A DNA stretch of 11,628 nt from positions 1 to 11,628 of the forward strand of contig JODI01000151.1 of assembly GCA_000720805.1 (NCBI GenBank), in the 5' to 3' direction. Positions 1-6,092 of this stretch are shown here, one piece after another (the stretch's first letter is position 1; every line of letters begins with the position of its first letter). The notes under the pieces are model-generated. The model saw only the letters and a list, made by a program, of their open reading frames with translations. It was not told the origin of the DNA and searched no databases. The position numbers and the translations under genes are program-made. This DNA comes from Streptomyces violaceoruber (GTDB lineage Bacteria > Actinomycetota > Actinomycetes > Streptomycetales > Streptomycetaceae).

Positions 1-40
1 CCAACCGGGCGCGACACGCGTAGAGTTCATCCGCCCTCAT
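1..40 (-). mobile_element. 5' end of a probable IS701-family transposase, cut by the window edge
   Basis: On the minus strand an ATG at 40-38 opens a frame that reads MRADELYACRARL before leaving the window. From memory, this opening resembles the N-termini of Streptomyces IS701-type DDE transposases. Only 13 codons are visible, so the identification is weak. Upstream of the ATG (right on the map) a CTAG occurs at 95-98, next to TAGGGCTTTGTTAGG read leftwards on the minus strand. IS701 elements are known for 4-bp YTAR target duplications, so this could mark the element's end near base 95. That is inference. It could also be an unrelated gene start. Confidence 0.35.
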
Positions 41-88
41 ACCCGCAGCGAAGCACCAGACCGCCGACCCGACAAGACACCTAACAAA

Positions 89-101
89 GCCCTACTAGGG
101 C
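89..101. repeat. Short palindrome GCCCTA-C-TAGGGC
   Basis: Two 6-bp arms, GCCCTA and TAGGGC, flank one central base. It lies upstream of the possible transposase start at base 40 and contains the CTAG at 95-98. It may belong to the end or insertion target of the left-edge element. No function can be shown from the sequence alone. Confidence 0.4.
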
Positions 102-143
102 CCTTCTGATGGATCTCCGCGGTGTCGCGACGCCCGGCACGCA

Positions 144-182
144 CTCCCCCACTCTCGACTTCGCTCGAGCGGGGGGACCCCC
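144..182. repeat. Streptomyces-type intergenic hairpin repeat
   Basis: A run of C (146-150) is followed by CTCGA-CTTCGC-TCGAG (154-169), then a run of G (171-176), A, and CCCCC (178-182). The inner arms pair perfectly around a TTCG-containing loop, and the outer C-run can pair with the G-run. I recognise the pattern CTCGANTTCGCTCGAG followed by GGGGGGACCCCC as a repeat scattered between genes in many Streptomyces genomes. Its function is unknown to me. The recognition is from memory, not a search. Confidence 0.65.
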
Positions 183-201
183 ATGCCGCACGGCGCGAAG
201 G

Positions 202-224
202 GCCAGGTGGCTCCGCCACATGGC
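202..224. terminator. Strong inverted repeat, candidate terminator for the 340-939 gene
   Basis: GCCA-G-GTGGC pairs with GCCAC-A-TGGC around a TCC loop, giving nine pairs and one G/A mismatch. It lies about 115 bases beyond the stop codon of the minus-strand gene at 340-939, where a factor-independent terminator could sit. No U-tract follows on either strand, which is usual for actinomycete hairpins. It could equally be part of a mobile-element end. Confidence 0.35.
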
Positions 225-339
225 ATACGAAACAGCGGCCCGCCGGGCAGGAAGGGCGAGCGCCCCGAGGGCCCAGCCGGGTAGGCGACGCCAGGAAGCA
301 GGCGGCGTACGGCGATGCTGGCTCGGAGTGGGACGACCG

Positions 340-939
340 CTATGCCCTGCCCGTACCAAGAGGCAAAAGAGTCCACCTACGTGAACGGCCGAGTTCCGGA
401 GCGGAGCGGACTTCAGAGCGCCTAACCGCAAACATCTCTCTCCGGGCTGCCTCCATTTCCTGCACAGCGTCTGCCCAGCGCACCACGGGACGGGGATGCA
501 CGATCGGTGCAAGGTGGTCGACGAACGCATCCTCCAGCGTGGAGAGGGCCCGCGCCATGCGCTCCACTGCTTGATCCACGGCCTCCGGGCCGAGACGTAG
601 CACCTGCTCCTGCACTGCCCGGACAGGCCGCATCGCCTGCGCCGCCAACTCCCGGGCATGCTCGAGGTTGCTCTCATCGACGTCGGAGGCGTCTACCCCG
701 TGTGCTTCCATTGCCTCCCACTGTTCAGTGAAGTCTGCAACCACCTGCTTGAGTCCGGCATAAGCGGCGTCCCAGGCAGAAAGAAAGGCGGCGTACGCTT
801 CCTGACGTTGTCCGCGAAGCCACTGCGCATGCTCGACCTGCGCCTCATCAGTCACCTGACGTCTACCGAATGCAAGGCCTACAAGCCCGCTGGCGCCTGC
901 GATCAGCGCAGCAATGACTACACCCCATGCCTCTGTCAT
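340..939 (-). CDS. Small single-pass membrane protein, hypothetical
   Basis: This 199-aa protein has no function I recognise. It starts MTEAWGVVIAALIAGASG, and residues about 6-25 form one hydrophobic, glycine-rich segment followed by GRRQ, so the N-terminus probably anchors the protein with the rest in the cytoplasm. The remainder (about 30-175) is rich in Ala, Glu, Gln and Arg and looks helical, with possible coiled coil in 40-70 and 90-150. The C-terminal 25 residues are basic. The frame stays open upstream to an ATG at 1062. I chose the ATG at 939 because it puts the membrane segment at the N-terminus and because neither start has a clear ribosome binding site. Proteins with this layout (short anchor, then a helical QR-rich domain) are common in Streptomyces and uncharacterised. 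No neighbour suggests a role. Confidence 0.7.
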   Translation of the reverse strand: MTEAWGVVIAALIAGASGLVGLAFGRRQVTDEAQVEHAQWLRGQRQEAYAAFLSAWDAAYAGLKQVVADFTEQWEAMEAHGVDASDVDESNLEHARELAAQAMRPVRAVQEQVLRLGPEAVDQAVERMARALSTLEDAFVDHLAPIVHPRPVVRWADAVQEMEAARREMFAVRRSEVRSAPELGRSRRWTLLPLGTGRA

Positions 940-1056
940 GCCAAGCTTTGTTCCCGACCAGCCGTCCGCCGGTCTGGCCAGGCTGTGCCGGGCGCTCTGG
1001 ACGGCAAACAGGACCGCTTGCGCGTACCAGCCAGACCACCAGCCTGGTCTCCGGTT

Positions 1057-1212
1057 GATCATTTAACGGAGGGGACGGCGGGGGCCGAGCATGTGGCCCC
1101 GGACGTCCTGACCGCAGTACGCACGGTACTGAACGGCCCGCCCCAGGGCCGCGTCCTGGTCGACGAGCGCCCCATCGAGGCTGCCTTCGACACCGGTCCG
1201 CGGCCCCGGTGA
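1057..1212 (+). pseudogene. C-terminal remnant of an unidentified plus-strand gene
   Basis: A frame ending in TGA at 1210-1212 reads with strong actinomycete codon bias over its last 39 codons: 34 of 39 end in G or C from the GTG at 1093. It encodes VLTAVRTVLNGPP and then a basic end. Upstream of about 1057 the same frame runs antisense to the hypothetical gene and no longer looks like a protein, so I read this as the tail of a decayed gene. An intact 39-aa ORF from GTG 1093 is possible, with a purine-rich GGAGGGG at 1068-1074 somewhat far upstream. I do not recognise the family. It converges on the GH43 gene ending at 1229. Confidence 0.3.
1192..1210. terminator. Weak hairpin between convergent reading frames
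   Basis: ACCGG and CCGGT pair around a 9-base GC-rich loop. It lies 19 bases past the stop codon of the minus-strand GH43 gene and overlaps the end of the plus-strand remnant. Its position suits a terminator for the arabinosidase operon, but a 5-bp stem is weak and no U-tract is present. Confidence 0.25.
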
Positions 1213-1228
1213 GAGCCGTCCGCAGATG

Positions 1229-2680
1229 TTACTGGGCGTAGAACGTGGCGTCCGCCCGGTCCGTCGCCGTGCTCGGCGTCTGCACGTACAGCAGGTAGTT
1301 GAAGTGGCGGACGTAGCGGCCTGGTGAGCCGTAGGACTCGTAGGAGACGCCGGCCGAGTCGGACAGACCCGCCCGCTTGGAGAAGGTGGCGTCGGACGCG
1401 AACTGCGCCGTGCCGTCGTTCTTCTCCAGCCGGATCTCGAAGCTCGCGTTGCTCCGCAGGTAGTAGCCGGGGAAGTTGGCCGACTCCAGCGACACGGTGC
1501 CGCTGCCGGTCAGGCCGGTGACCACGCGGAACTGCGAGTCCGCCAGCGGGCTGACGTTGGCGTCGATCCGGCCGCGGTAGTCGAAGTGGCGGATGAAGCG
1601 GTCCGCGAAGTTGTACGACGAGAAGCGCTGCGGGGTGACGCCGTCGGCGACCGGGATGCCGAAGTCGGGGGTTCCGTCGGCCTTCCAGTACACCTTCTGC
1701 ACGCGGGTACGGCGGTTGGGGTCGTTCAGCGGGTCGCCGGTGATGTCCTTGTAGTTGCGGTCGTGGTAGACGAGGACGTCGGACTTGCCGTCCTCGGAGA
1801 CGGTGAAGGAGTTGTGGCCCGGTCCGTACTGCGAGGTCGCCTCGCTCGTCTTGAACACCGGCTGGGAGCCCTTGCTCCAGGACGCCGGGCTGGTCAGGTC
1901 GGCCGTCGCGGAGGCGGTCAGCATGCCGAGACAGTAGTTGGCGTCGGTCGCGCTGGCCGAGTAGGTCATGAAGACCTTCCCGCCGTGCTGGATCACCGCG
2001 GGGCCCTCGTTGACCTTGAAGCCGATCGTCTCCCAGGACAGGGTCGGCTGGGAGATCTCCGCCGGAGTGCCGGTGATCGCCCAGGGGTTGGCCATCTTCG
2101 CGATGAACAGGCTGGTGTTGTTGTTCTCGGCCGGGTTGCGCTGGGCCCAGGCGAGGTAGCGGACGCCGCCCACGACGAAGGTGGTGGCGTCGAGGGAGAA
2201 GCTCTCCCACGTCGTCTTGATCTGGCCCTTCTCGGCCCAGGTCGCGGTGAGCGGGTTGGCGCCGGTGCCCTCCAGGACGTACATGCGGATCGCCCACACG
2301 TCACTGGTGGAGCCGGCGGCGAAGTACACGTACCACTTGCCGTCGATGAAGTGGATCTCCGGCGCCCAGATGTGCGCGCCCATCACGCCGCTGGCGTGCT
2401 TGGTCCAGATCGTGGTCTCGGGGGCCGTCGACAGGCCCTGGATGGTGGTCGCCCGGCGCAGAACGATGCGGTCGTACTCGGGGACGGTCGCGGTGAAGTA
2501 GTAGTAGCCGTCGGTGTGCTTGAAGATGTGCGGGTCGGCGCGCTTCTCGGCGATCGGGTTGGTGTAGGTCACGGCGGGGGAGTCGGGCACGGCCGCGTGG
2601 GCGACGGTGCCGGGCCCGGCGAGACAGCCCACCAGGGCGAAGAGGACGGCCGTCAGCAGCCGTGCGGCGTTGCGTCTCAA
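1229..2680 (-). CDS. Secreted GH43 alpha-L-arabinofuranosidase with C-terminal AbfB (CBM42) domain
   Basis: This 483-aa secreted glycosidase probably releases arabinose from arabinan or arabinoxylan by inversion. The start is TTG 2680, because GGAG lies 7 bases upstream and the N-terminus MRRNAARLLTAVLFALVG then forms a proper signal peptide ending near AHA (about residue 29). The longer ATG frame from 2776 would overlap the upstream gene and bury the signal. The GH43 five-bladed propeller spans about 38-345. Likely catalytic residues are Asp49 (RADP), Asp164 (SLDAT) and Glu225 (NEGP). Their spacings of 115 and 61 match those I recall for Streptomyces avermitilis SaAraf43A, an exo-1,5-alpha-L-arabinofuranosidase with the same GH43-CBM42 layout. 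The AbfB beta-trefoil (about 352-483) has lobes marked RFIRHFDY, YYLRSNAS and RYVRHFNY; the middle lobe lacks the RH pair. It is the second gene of an operon, 41 bases after the first. Confidence 0.88.
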   Translation of the reverse strand: MRRNAARLLTAVLFALVGCLAGPGTVAHAAVPDSPAVTYTNPIAEKRADPHIFKHTDGYYYFTATVPEYDRIVLRRATTIQGLSTAPETTIWTKHASGVMGAHIWAPEIHFIDGKWYVYFAAGSTSDVWAIRMYVLEGTGANPLTATWAEKGQIKTTWESFSLDATTFVVGGVRYLAWAQRNPAENNNTSLFIAKMANPWAITGTPAEISQPTLSWETIGFKVNEGPAVIQHGGKVFMTYSASATDANYCLGMLTASATADLTSPASWSKGSQPVFKTSEATSQYGPGHNSFTVSEDGKSDVLVYHDRNYKDITGDPLNDPNRRTRVQKVYWKADGTPDFGIPVADGVTPQRFSSYNFADRFIRHFDYRGRIDANVSPLADSQFRVVTGLTGSGTVSLESANFPGYYLRSNASFEIRLEKNDGTAQFASDATFSKRAGLSDSAGVSYESYGSPGRYVRHFNYLLYVQTPSTATDRADATFYAQ

Positions 2681-2683
2681 GGG

Positions 2684-2690
2684 GTTGCTC
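2684..2690 (-). promoter_or_regulatory. Ribosome binding site that fixes the TTG start of the AbfB-type GH43 gene
   Basis: On the minus strand GGAG is followed by CAACCCC and then TTG at 2680-2678. No ATG or GTG in frame gives a signal peptide at the N-terminus, so this site decides the start. Confidence 0.7.
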
Positions 2691-2721
2691 CAGATTGCGG
2701 GTGCGGGGATGCGGAGGGAGG

Positions 2722-4230
2722 TCAGGTCGTGGGGACGAGGCGCCACTGCTGGCAGTTGTTGTTCAGCCAGGACCACAGCCGTACGTCGGTCCCGTTCGTG
2801 GTGCCGCAGTTGGCGACGTCGGCGACCTTGCCGCTGTTCTCGTTCACGATCCGCACGTAGTCACCGGTGGCCGTGTAGACCAGTCGGAACTTCTGGCAGT
2901 TGTTGTTCAGCCAGGACCACTGGGCGATGTCCGTGCCGTCGGCCGTCGCGCAGCTCGCGGTGTCCATGACCTTGCCGGTGGCGACGTTGACCAGCCGGCT
3001 GGTGTCGTTGCCGAGGTCCTCGACGCGCCACTTCTGGTTGGCGCCGCCGGTGCAGCTCCACTGGAAGATGTTGGTGCCGTCCTGGGTGTTGCCGCCCTCG
3101 ACGTCCAGGCACTTGCCGCTGTTGCGGTTCACCAGGGTGTACGCGGTCGGGGTCGTCGCCGTCTCGCCCGAGGGGCCGGGCAGGGTGGTGCCGAGCGCGA
3201 CGGGCGTGCCGAAGTTCGGCGTGCCGTCCGCGTTCCAGGTGAACTTCTGCGCCCGCGTCGTACGGCCGTTGCCGCAACCACCGTTCGCGGTGTCGTTGGC
3301 GTGGTAGACGATCCAGTTCTCGGTGCCGTCCGGCGAGGTGAAGAAGCCGTTGTGGCCGGGCGCGTAGACACTCGCCGCGTCATCGCGCTGGAAGACCGGT
3401 GTGGACTTCTTCGTCCAGGACGCGGGGTTCAGCGGGTCGGTGCCGGTCAGTTCCAGCTGGCCCAGCTTGTAGTCCGCGGTCGCGCAGTAGCTGGCGGAGA
3501 AGGTGAGGAAGGTGCGGCCGTCGTGGTAGAGCGGCTCGGGACCCTCGTTGACCGCGCCGCCCGAGGTCTCCCAGCTCGCGGTGGGGCTGGAGATGATGGT
3601 GAAGGTGGTGCTGGCCAGCGTGTAGGGGTTGCTCATCGGCGCGATGACCAGGCTCTGCTTGCTGCCGTTGATGAAGCCGCTGCCGATCAGGTACAGGCTG
3701 TTGTTGGCCTTGAGGACGGTGGCGTCGATGAGCCAGCCGCCGGGGGTGAGGTTGGAGCCGCTCAGCTGGTTCTTGTAGGTGTACGGGCCCATTGGGTCGG
3801 TGCCCGCGCTCTCCAGGACATGAGTGCGCTGGGAGTCGCAGCAGGCAGCACCGCTCTGCCCGGCTGAGTAGTACAGGTACCAGTGGCCGTCGAGGAAGTG
3901 CAGCTCGGGCGCCCAGATGTTGGTGTTGCGGGTGGGGGTGGTGTCACTCCAGACCTGAACGCTGGCGGCGGTGGAGAGTCCGGCCAGGGTCGGTGACTTC
4001 CGCATGGTCAGCACACCGGTGAAGGACGTGGTGACCAGGTAGTAGTTGCCGTTGTAGTACTCGAGCCACGGGTCGGCCCCCTTGGCCGTCTTGATCGGGT
4101 TGGTGTACGGGCGGCCCTCGGCGGCGGCGGCCGGGGTCGTCGCCGACACCATGGCGATCAGTACGGCGAGCACGCACAGGATCAGGGATCTGTGGCGTCT
4201 GGCGGGGGGCTGCTCTGACATCTTTGGCAT
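2722..4230 (-). CDS. Secreted GH43 glycosidase with C-terminal ricin-type (CBM13) domain
   Basis: This 502-aa protein is a secreted arabinofuranosidase or related GH43 enzyme. The basic RRHR at 11-14 and hydrophobic stretch 15-30 form a signal peptide, with cleavage near AAAA-E (about 37). The GH43 propeller covers about 41-345. Asp53 (GADP) is the likely base, Asp169 (LIDAT) the pKa modulator and Glu229 (NEGP) the acid; the spacings (116 and 60) nearly equal those of the downstream paralogue. WAPE (106-109) is also conserved. A Pro/Thr/Gly-rich linker (350-361) leads to a beta-trefoil (362-502). Its three lobes end in QxW-type motifs: NQKW, CQKF (the middle one degenerate) and CQQW. An AGGGA lies 9 bases before the ATG at 4230; an ATG three codons later is an alternative. 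It is first in the operon, with its own promoter and a putative operator. Exact substrate (arabinan, arabinoxylan or galactan-linked arabinose) cannot be settled. Confidence 0.87.
   Translation of the reverse strand: MPKMSEQPPARRHRSLILCVLAVLIAMVSATTPAAAAEGRPYTNPIKTAKGADPWLEYYNGNYYLVTTSFTGVLTMRKSPTLAGLSTAASVQVWSDTTPTRNTNIWAPELHFLDGHWYLYYSAGQSGAACCDSQRTHVLESAGTDPMGPYTYKNQLSGSNLTPGGWLIDATVLKANNSLYLIGSGFINGSKQSLVIAPMSNPYTLASTTFTIISSPTASWETSGGAVNEGPEPLYHDGRTFLTFSASYCATADYKLGQLELTGTDPLNPASWTKKSTPVFQRDDAASVYAPGHNGFFTSPDGTENWIVYHANDTANGGCGNGRTTRAQKFTWNADGTPNFGTPVALGTTLPGPSGETATTPTAYTLVNRNSGKCLDVEGGNTQDGTNIFQWSCTGGANQKWRVEDLGNDTSRLVNVATGKVMDTASCATADGTDIAQWSWLNNNCQKFRLVYTATGDYVRIVNENSGKVADVANCGTTNGTDVRLWSWLNNNCQQWRLVPTT
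2749..2920 (-). repeat. 28-nt perfect direct repeat inside the ricin domain
   Basis: Bases 2749-2776 and 2893-2920 are identical over 28 nucleotides, 144 bases (48 codons) apart, which is one trefoil lobe. They encode the SWLNNNCQ segment of the second and third lobes. The first lobe has [11 protein letters not shown] there and lacks the identity. Amino-acid conservation alone would not force identity at third positions, so this looks like a recent lobe duplication or gene conversion. Confidence 0.8.
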
Positions 4231-4250
4231 GCGGGACCATCCCTGTCCGT

Positions 4251-4274
4251 AATTTCGAACCTTGTTCGCAAATT
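4251..4274 (-). promoter_or_regulatory. Putative repressor operator at the GH43 operon start
   Basis: On the minus strand AATTTGCGAAC, a three-base AAG centre, then GTTCGAAATT form a near-palindrome. The inner 5-bp arms CGAAC and GTTCG are perfect, and the outer A/T arms match with one extra base on one side. It begins at about +1 of the predicted transcript, where a bound repressor would block initiation or clearance. LacI- and GntR-type sugar regulators use such sites in Streptomyces glycosidase operons. No regulator gene is in the window, so the cognate protein is unknown. Confidence 0.5.
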
Positions 4275-4281
4275 CGGTCAG

Positions 4282-4310
4282 AAGATAAGCGGGGGCAATG
4301 ATCCCGTCAA
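4282..4310 (-). promoter_or_regulatory. Vegetative-type promoter of the GH43 operon
   Basis: On the minus strand TTGACG (4310-4305) is followed by a 17-base spacer and TATCTT (4287-4282), a close match to the promoters used by the main actinobacterial sigma factor. Transcription would start near 4275 and give a leader of about 45 bases before the ATG at 4230. Confidence 0.65.
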
Positions 4311-4369
4311 CGGTTTCGTCACATGCACTTCACCTGCGTGACTTCATCCCGTGAACCGAACCGAGACCG

Positions 4370-4798
4370 GCCTATCAGCTCTCGGAGGAGGAAGCCACGA
4401 CGTTCGACCTGTGGCAGACCGAGTTGGACGACGCTGCGCCCGCCGCGGCGCAGTTTCCCGCGGAGACCGACAGCGCCGCCGGGTCCGACGGGCCGCCGCC
4501 CATGGGTCCAGTGACGCCTACGGGCCGGACGCTGATGAACGGGCCCGCTTCGTCAGGACCAGGGCCCTGAGGTCTTGGGCGCTGGGAGCCGACGTGGCAG
4601 CGGTTCGCCGCGCAGGCCCACACGCTGGGCATCGCGAGCATGACCGGCGTCCTGATCTACACCGACAACGAGGACGTCGGCGCGCTTAACCTGTACGCGC
4701 GCCGTCCGGGCGCCTTCACCAAGGACATCGAGACCGCGGGCTGGCTGCTGGTCCCGCACGCCGCCGTCGCCCTGGCGACGCACGCACCATCGACCATG
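4370..4798 (+). pseudogene. Degenerate GAF-domain protein fragment (GAF/ANTAR-type)
   Basis: One plus-strand frame carries the second half of a GAF sensor domain: WQRFAAQAHTLGIASM, then an IYTDNEDVGALNLYARRPGAF segment and HAAVALA (about 4595-4780). In actinomycete GAF-ANTAR regulators this block precedes a linker and an RNA-binding ANTAR domain, which is absent here. Upstream, the same frame reads a protein-like segment with FDLWQTELDDAAPAAAQF (from 4403) but is cut by a TGA at 4568-4570. No ATG or GTG opens it before a stop at 4352, and the first half of the GAF fold cannot be recognised. I take it as a decayed gene whose 3' part was replaced by insertion-sequence DNA. Translation from ATG 4640 could still give a 100-aa chimera. 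Confidence 0.55.
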
Positions 4799-4852
4799 AC
4801 CCTTGGAGGGGGGCTTGTTGGTGTACGAGGCGGCGGCTGGCCCGGTGTGTTG

Positions 4853-4980
4853 TTCACCGACCACGCCGACTACGAGAAGCACGACCCGGCCGGGAAGAAC
4901 AACGGCAGCAGCCGCAACGGCACCCGGGCGAAGACCGTGTGACCGACGTCGGCCCGGTCGAGGTGAGGGGGCCCCGTGAG
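4853..4980 (+). mobile_element. N-terminal fragment of an IS256-family transposase, frameshifted
   Basis: In frame with the GAF remnant the translation continues FTDHADYEKHDPAGKNN, then GSSRNGTRAKTV and a stop at 4940. This matches the conserved N-terminal block of IS256-type transposases (DHLGYEKHDPAGRN, then NSRNGTRAKTV, LTDVGPVE). The expected continuation TDVGPVEVRGPRE appears one frame over from 4942, so one base has been lost at about 4940. Only about 42 residues of a roughly 400-aa protein remain and no DDE catalytic part is present, so the element is dead. Confidence 0.65.
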
Positions 4981-5034
4981 ATTCCGTCCTTGCCGACCGG
5001 ACAGGCCCTGGCCCCTCTGCAGGAGGCCGACACT

Positions 5035-5143
5035 GCTCGGACGATAGAGCGGACCAAGGCGTGGCTCGGCGGCTGCCACAGAAATCACCGCCTTCACAGC
5101 CATCGCATGCACCCTGGTCGGCTACCGTCGTCTCGCCAAGTGA
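5035..5143 (+). mobile_element. C-terminal remnant of a second transposase (IS5-like)
   Basis: One frame reads TARTIERTKAWLGG (5032-5073), resembling the V-ERT-AWL helix around the last catalytic Glu of IS5-type DDE transposases. A neighbouring frame then reads TEITAFTAIACTLVGYRRLAK and stops at 5141-5143, resembling the usual end of such proteins (ALICYRRL). The roughly 20 residues normally between these blocks are missing and the frame changes, so an internal deletion is likely. Assignment to IS5 is from motif memory and is tentative. Confidence 0.4.
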
Positions 5144-5402
5144 GACAACCTCTCTTCGGGTTGCGGAGATTCGTCATCAGGTCCGGATCGGTCCACGCCG
5201 AACAGCCTGCGTGGCAAGTCGTGCGGCGTGGCCTGGGATACGACCGTGTCGTCACCGCCGAGCCGGCTGCCGGGGCCGAGCCGGGTGGTCCGAGACGTTG
5301 TCCTGATCCGCCCGGTGTCCCGGCTTGACAGTGGTGTGCGGGTTGGCCGCTTCCTTGGTGCGGAGGTGACTTGGTGCGGAGGTGATTCTCGGTACCGGTG
5401 TG
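5144..5402 (+). promoter_or_regulatory. Upstream region of the sigma-factor operon
   Basis: No convincing gene lies here. A weak hairpin (CAACC 5146-5150 with GGTTG 5159-5163) directly follows the transposase remnant. TTGACA occurs at 5325-5330 and would make a perfect -35 box, but no acceptable -10 box lies 16-19 bases downstream. The promoter is therefore unresolved. It may be of a non-vegetative type, for instance one read by the encoded sigma factor. Confidence 0.3.
5354..5385 (+). repeat. Perfect 16-bp tandem duplication carrying two Shine-Dalgarno sequences
   Basis: CTTGGTGCGGAGGTGA occurs twice back to back (5354-5369 and 5370-5385). Each copy contains GGAGGTGA, a full match to the 3' end of 16S rRNA. 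The second copy ends 17 bases before the ATG at 5403 and 14 bases before an in-frame GTG at 5400, which is a little far for a normal ribosome binding site. Confidence 0.9.
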
Positions 5403-6092
5403 ATGCAAGACACAGGAACTCGCCCGCACTCGCAGTCAGTTCAAGACGTGACCACAGATATGCGAACCCGGGTGCGAACTGGAGATCCGGACGCCTTCGC
5501 GGAACTTTTCGACGCATACGCCCGTGCGGTGTACAACCATGCTTTCCGGCTGACCGCCGACCGGTCTGCGGCCGAGGACGTCATGTCGACCACGTTCATG
5601 GAGGCGTGGCGGCGTCGTGCGTCGGTCGAGGCCGACGGAGGCTCGCTGCGGCCGTGGCTGCTGGGTATCGCGACCAACGTTGCCCGCTCCCAGTACCGCA
5701 GCAACCGGCGCTACCGGAACGCGGCCGAGGCGGCGGAAGCCGCTGGCGCCGCGCAGGAGCAGGTCGAGGACCACGCCGAGGAGACCGCCGGACGGCTTGA
5801 CGACCGGCGTCGGATCGCCGCCACGCTCACCGCACTCAGTCTGCTCAAGCGCCCCGAACGCGAGGTCCTGACACTGTGCCTGTGGGAGGGCATGGAGTAC
5901 TCCGAGGCCGCACGCGCCCTCGGCGTCCCCGTCGGCACCGTCCGTTCCCGGCTCTCCCGCGCCCGCGGCAAGCTCCGCAAGCTCGCCGACGCGGAACTGC
6001 TCAGAAAGAAACGGGAACCCACCACCGCGAACCGGCAGATAACAGGTGATCGCGGATACGTGATCCGGTCCGCACAGGAAGGAAACCGATGA
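5403..6092 (+). CDS. ECF-type RNA polymerase sigma factor (sigma-70 family)
   Basis: This 229-aa protein directs RNA polymerase to a specific promoter set. Region sigma2 spans about 28-100 (DAFAELFDAYARAVYNHAFR, then SAAEDVMSTTFMEAWRR and PWLLGIATNVARSQYR), and sigma4 about 138-195 with the helix-turn-helix YSEAARALGVPVGTVRSRLS at 167-186. There is no sigma3, and a short acidic linker (108-130) joins the two, as in ECF sigmas. A basic tail of about 35 residues follows. The frame opens at GTG 5382, but that codon lies inside the Shine-Dalgarno sequence; I prefer ATG 5403, with GTG 5400 and ATG 5460 (just before sigma2) as alternatives. Its TGA overlaps the next gene's ATG (ATGA). Target promoters and inducing signal are unknown. 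Confidence 0.88.
   Translation: MQDTGTRPHSQSVQDVTTDMRTRVRTGDPDAFAELFDAYARAVYNHAFRLTADRSAAEDVMSTTFMEAWRRRASVEADGGSLRPWLLGIATNVARSQYRSNRRYRNAAEAAEAAGAAQEQVEDHAEETAGRLDDRRRIAATLTALSLLKRPEREVLTLCLWEGMEYSEAARALGVPVGTVRSRLSRARGKLRKLADAELLRKKREPTTANRQITGDRGYVIRSAQEGNR

Noticed and set aside
81..376. Minus-strand ORFs across the left-edge repeats (95-376 and 81-677)
   Set aside because: Their sequences read through the hairpin repeat and antisense to the better-supported gene; no ribosome binding site or recognisable domain, and low-complexity Arg/Pro-rich composition.
2681..2776. ATG 2776 as start of the AbfB-type GH43 gene
   Set aside because: It would overlap the upstream gene by 55 bases and place 32 odd residues ahead of a normal signal peptide; TTG 2680 has a good ribosome binding site.
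1586..3867. Long plus-strand ORFs antisense to the two GH43 genes (1586-2860 and 2662-3867)
   Set aside because: They are Gly/Val/Arg/Asp-rich mirror frames typical of high-GC coding DNA, while the minus strand shows signal peptides, catalytic motifs and binding domains.
5382..5384. GTG at 5382 as the sigma factor start
   Set aside because: The codon lies inside the Shine-Dalgarno sequence of the second 16-bp repeat, so it cannot be served by that site. The first repeat's site ends 12 bases upstream, so a weak use cannot be fully excluded.
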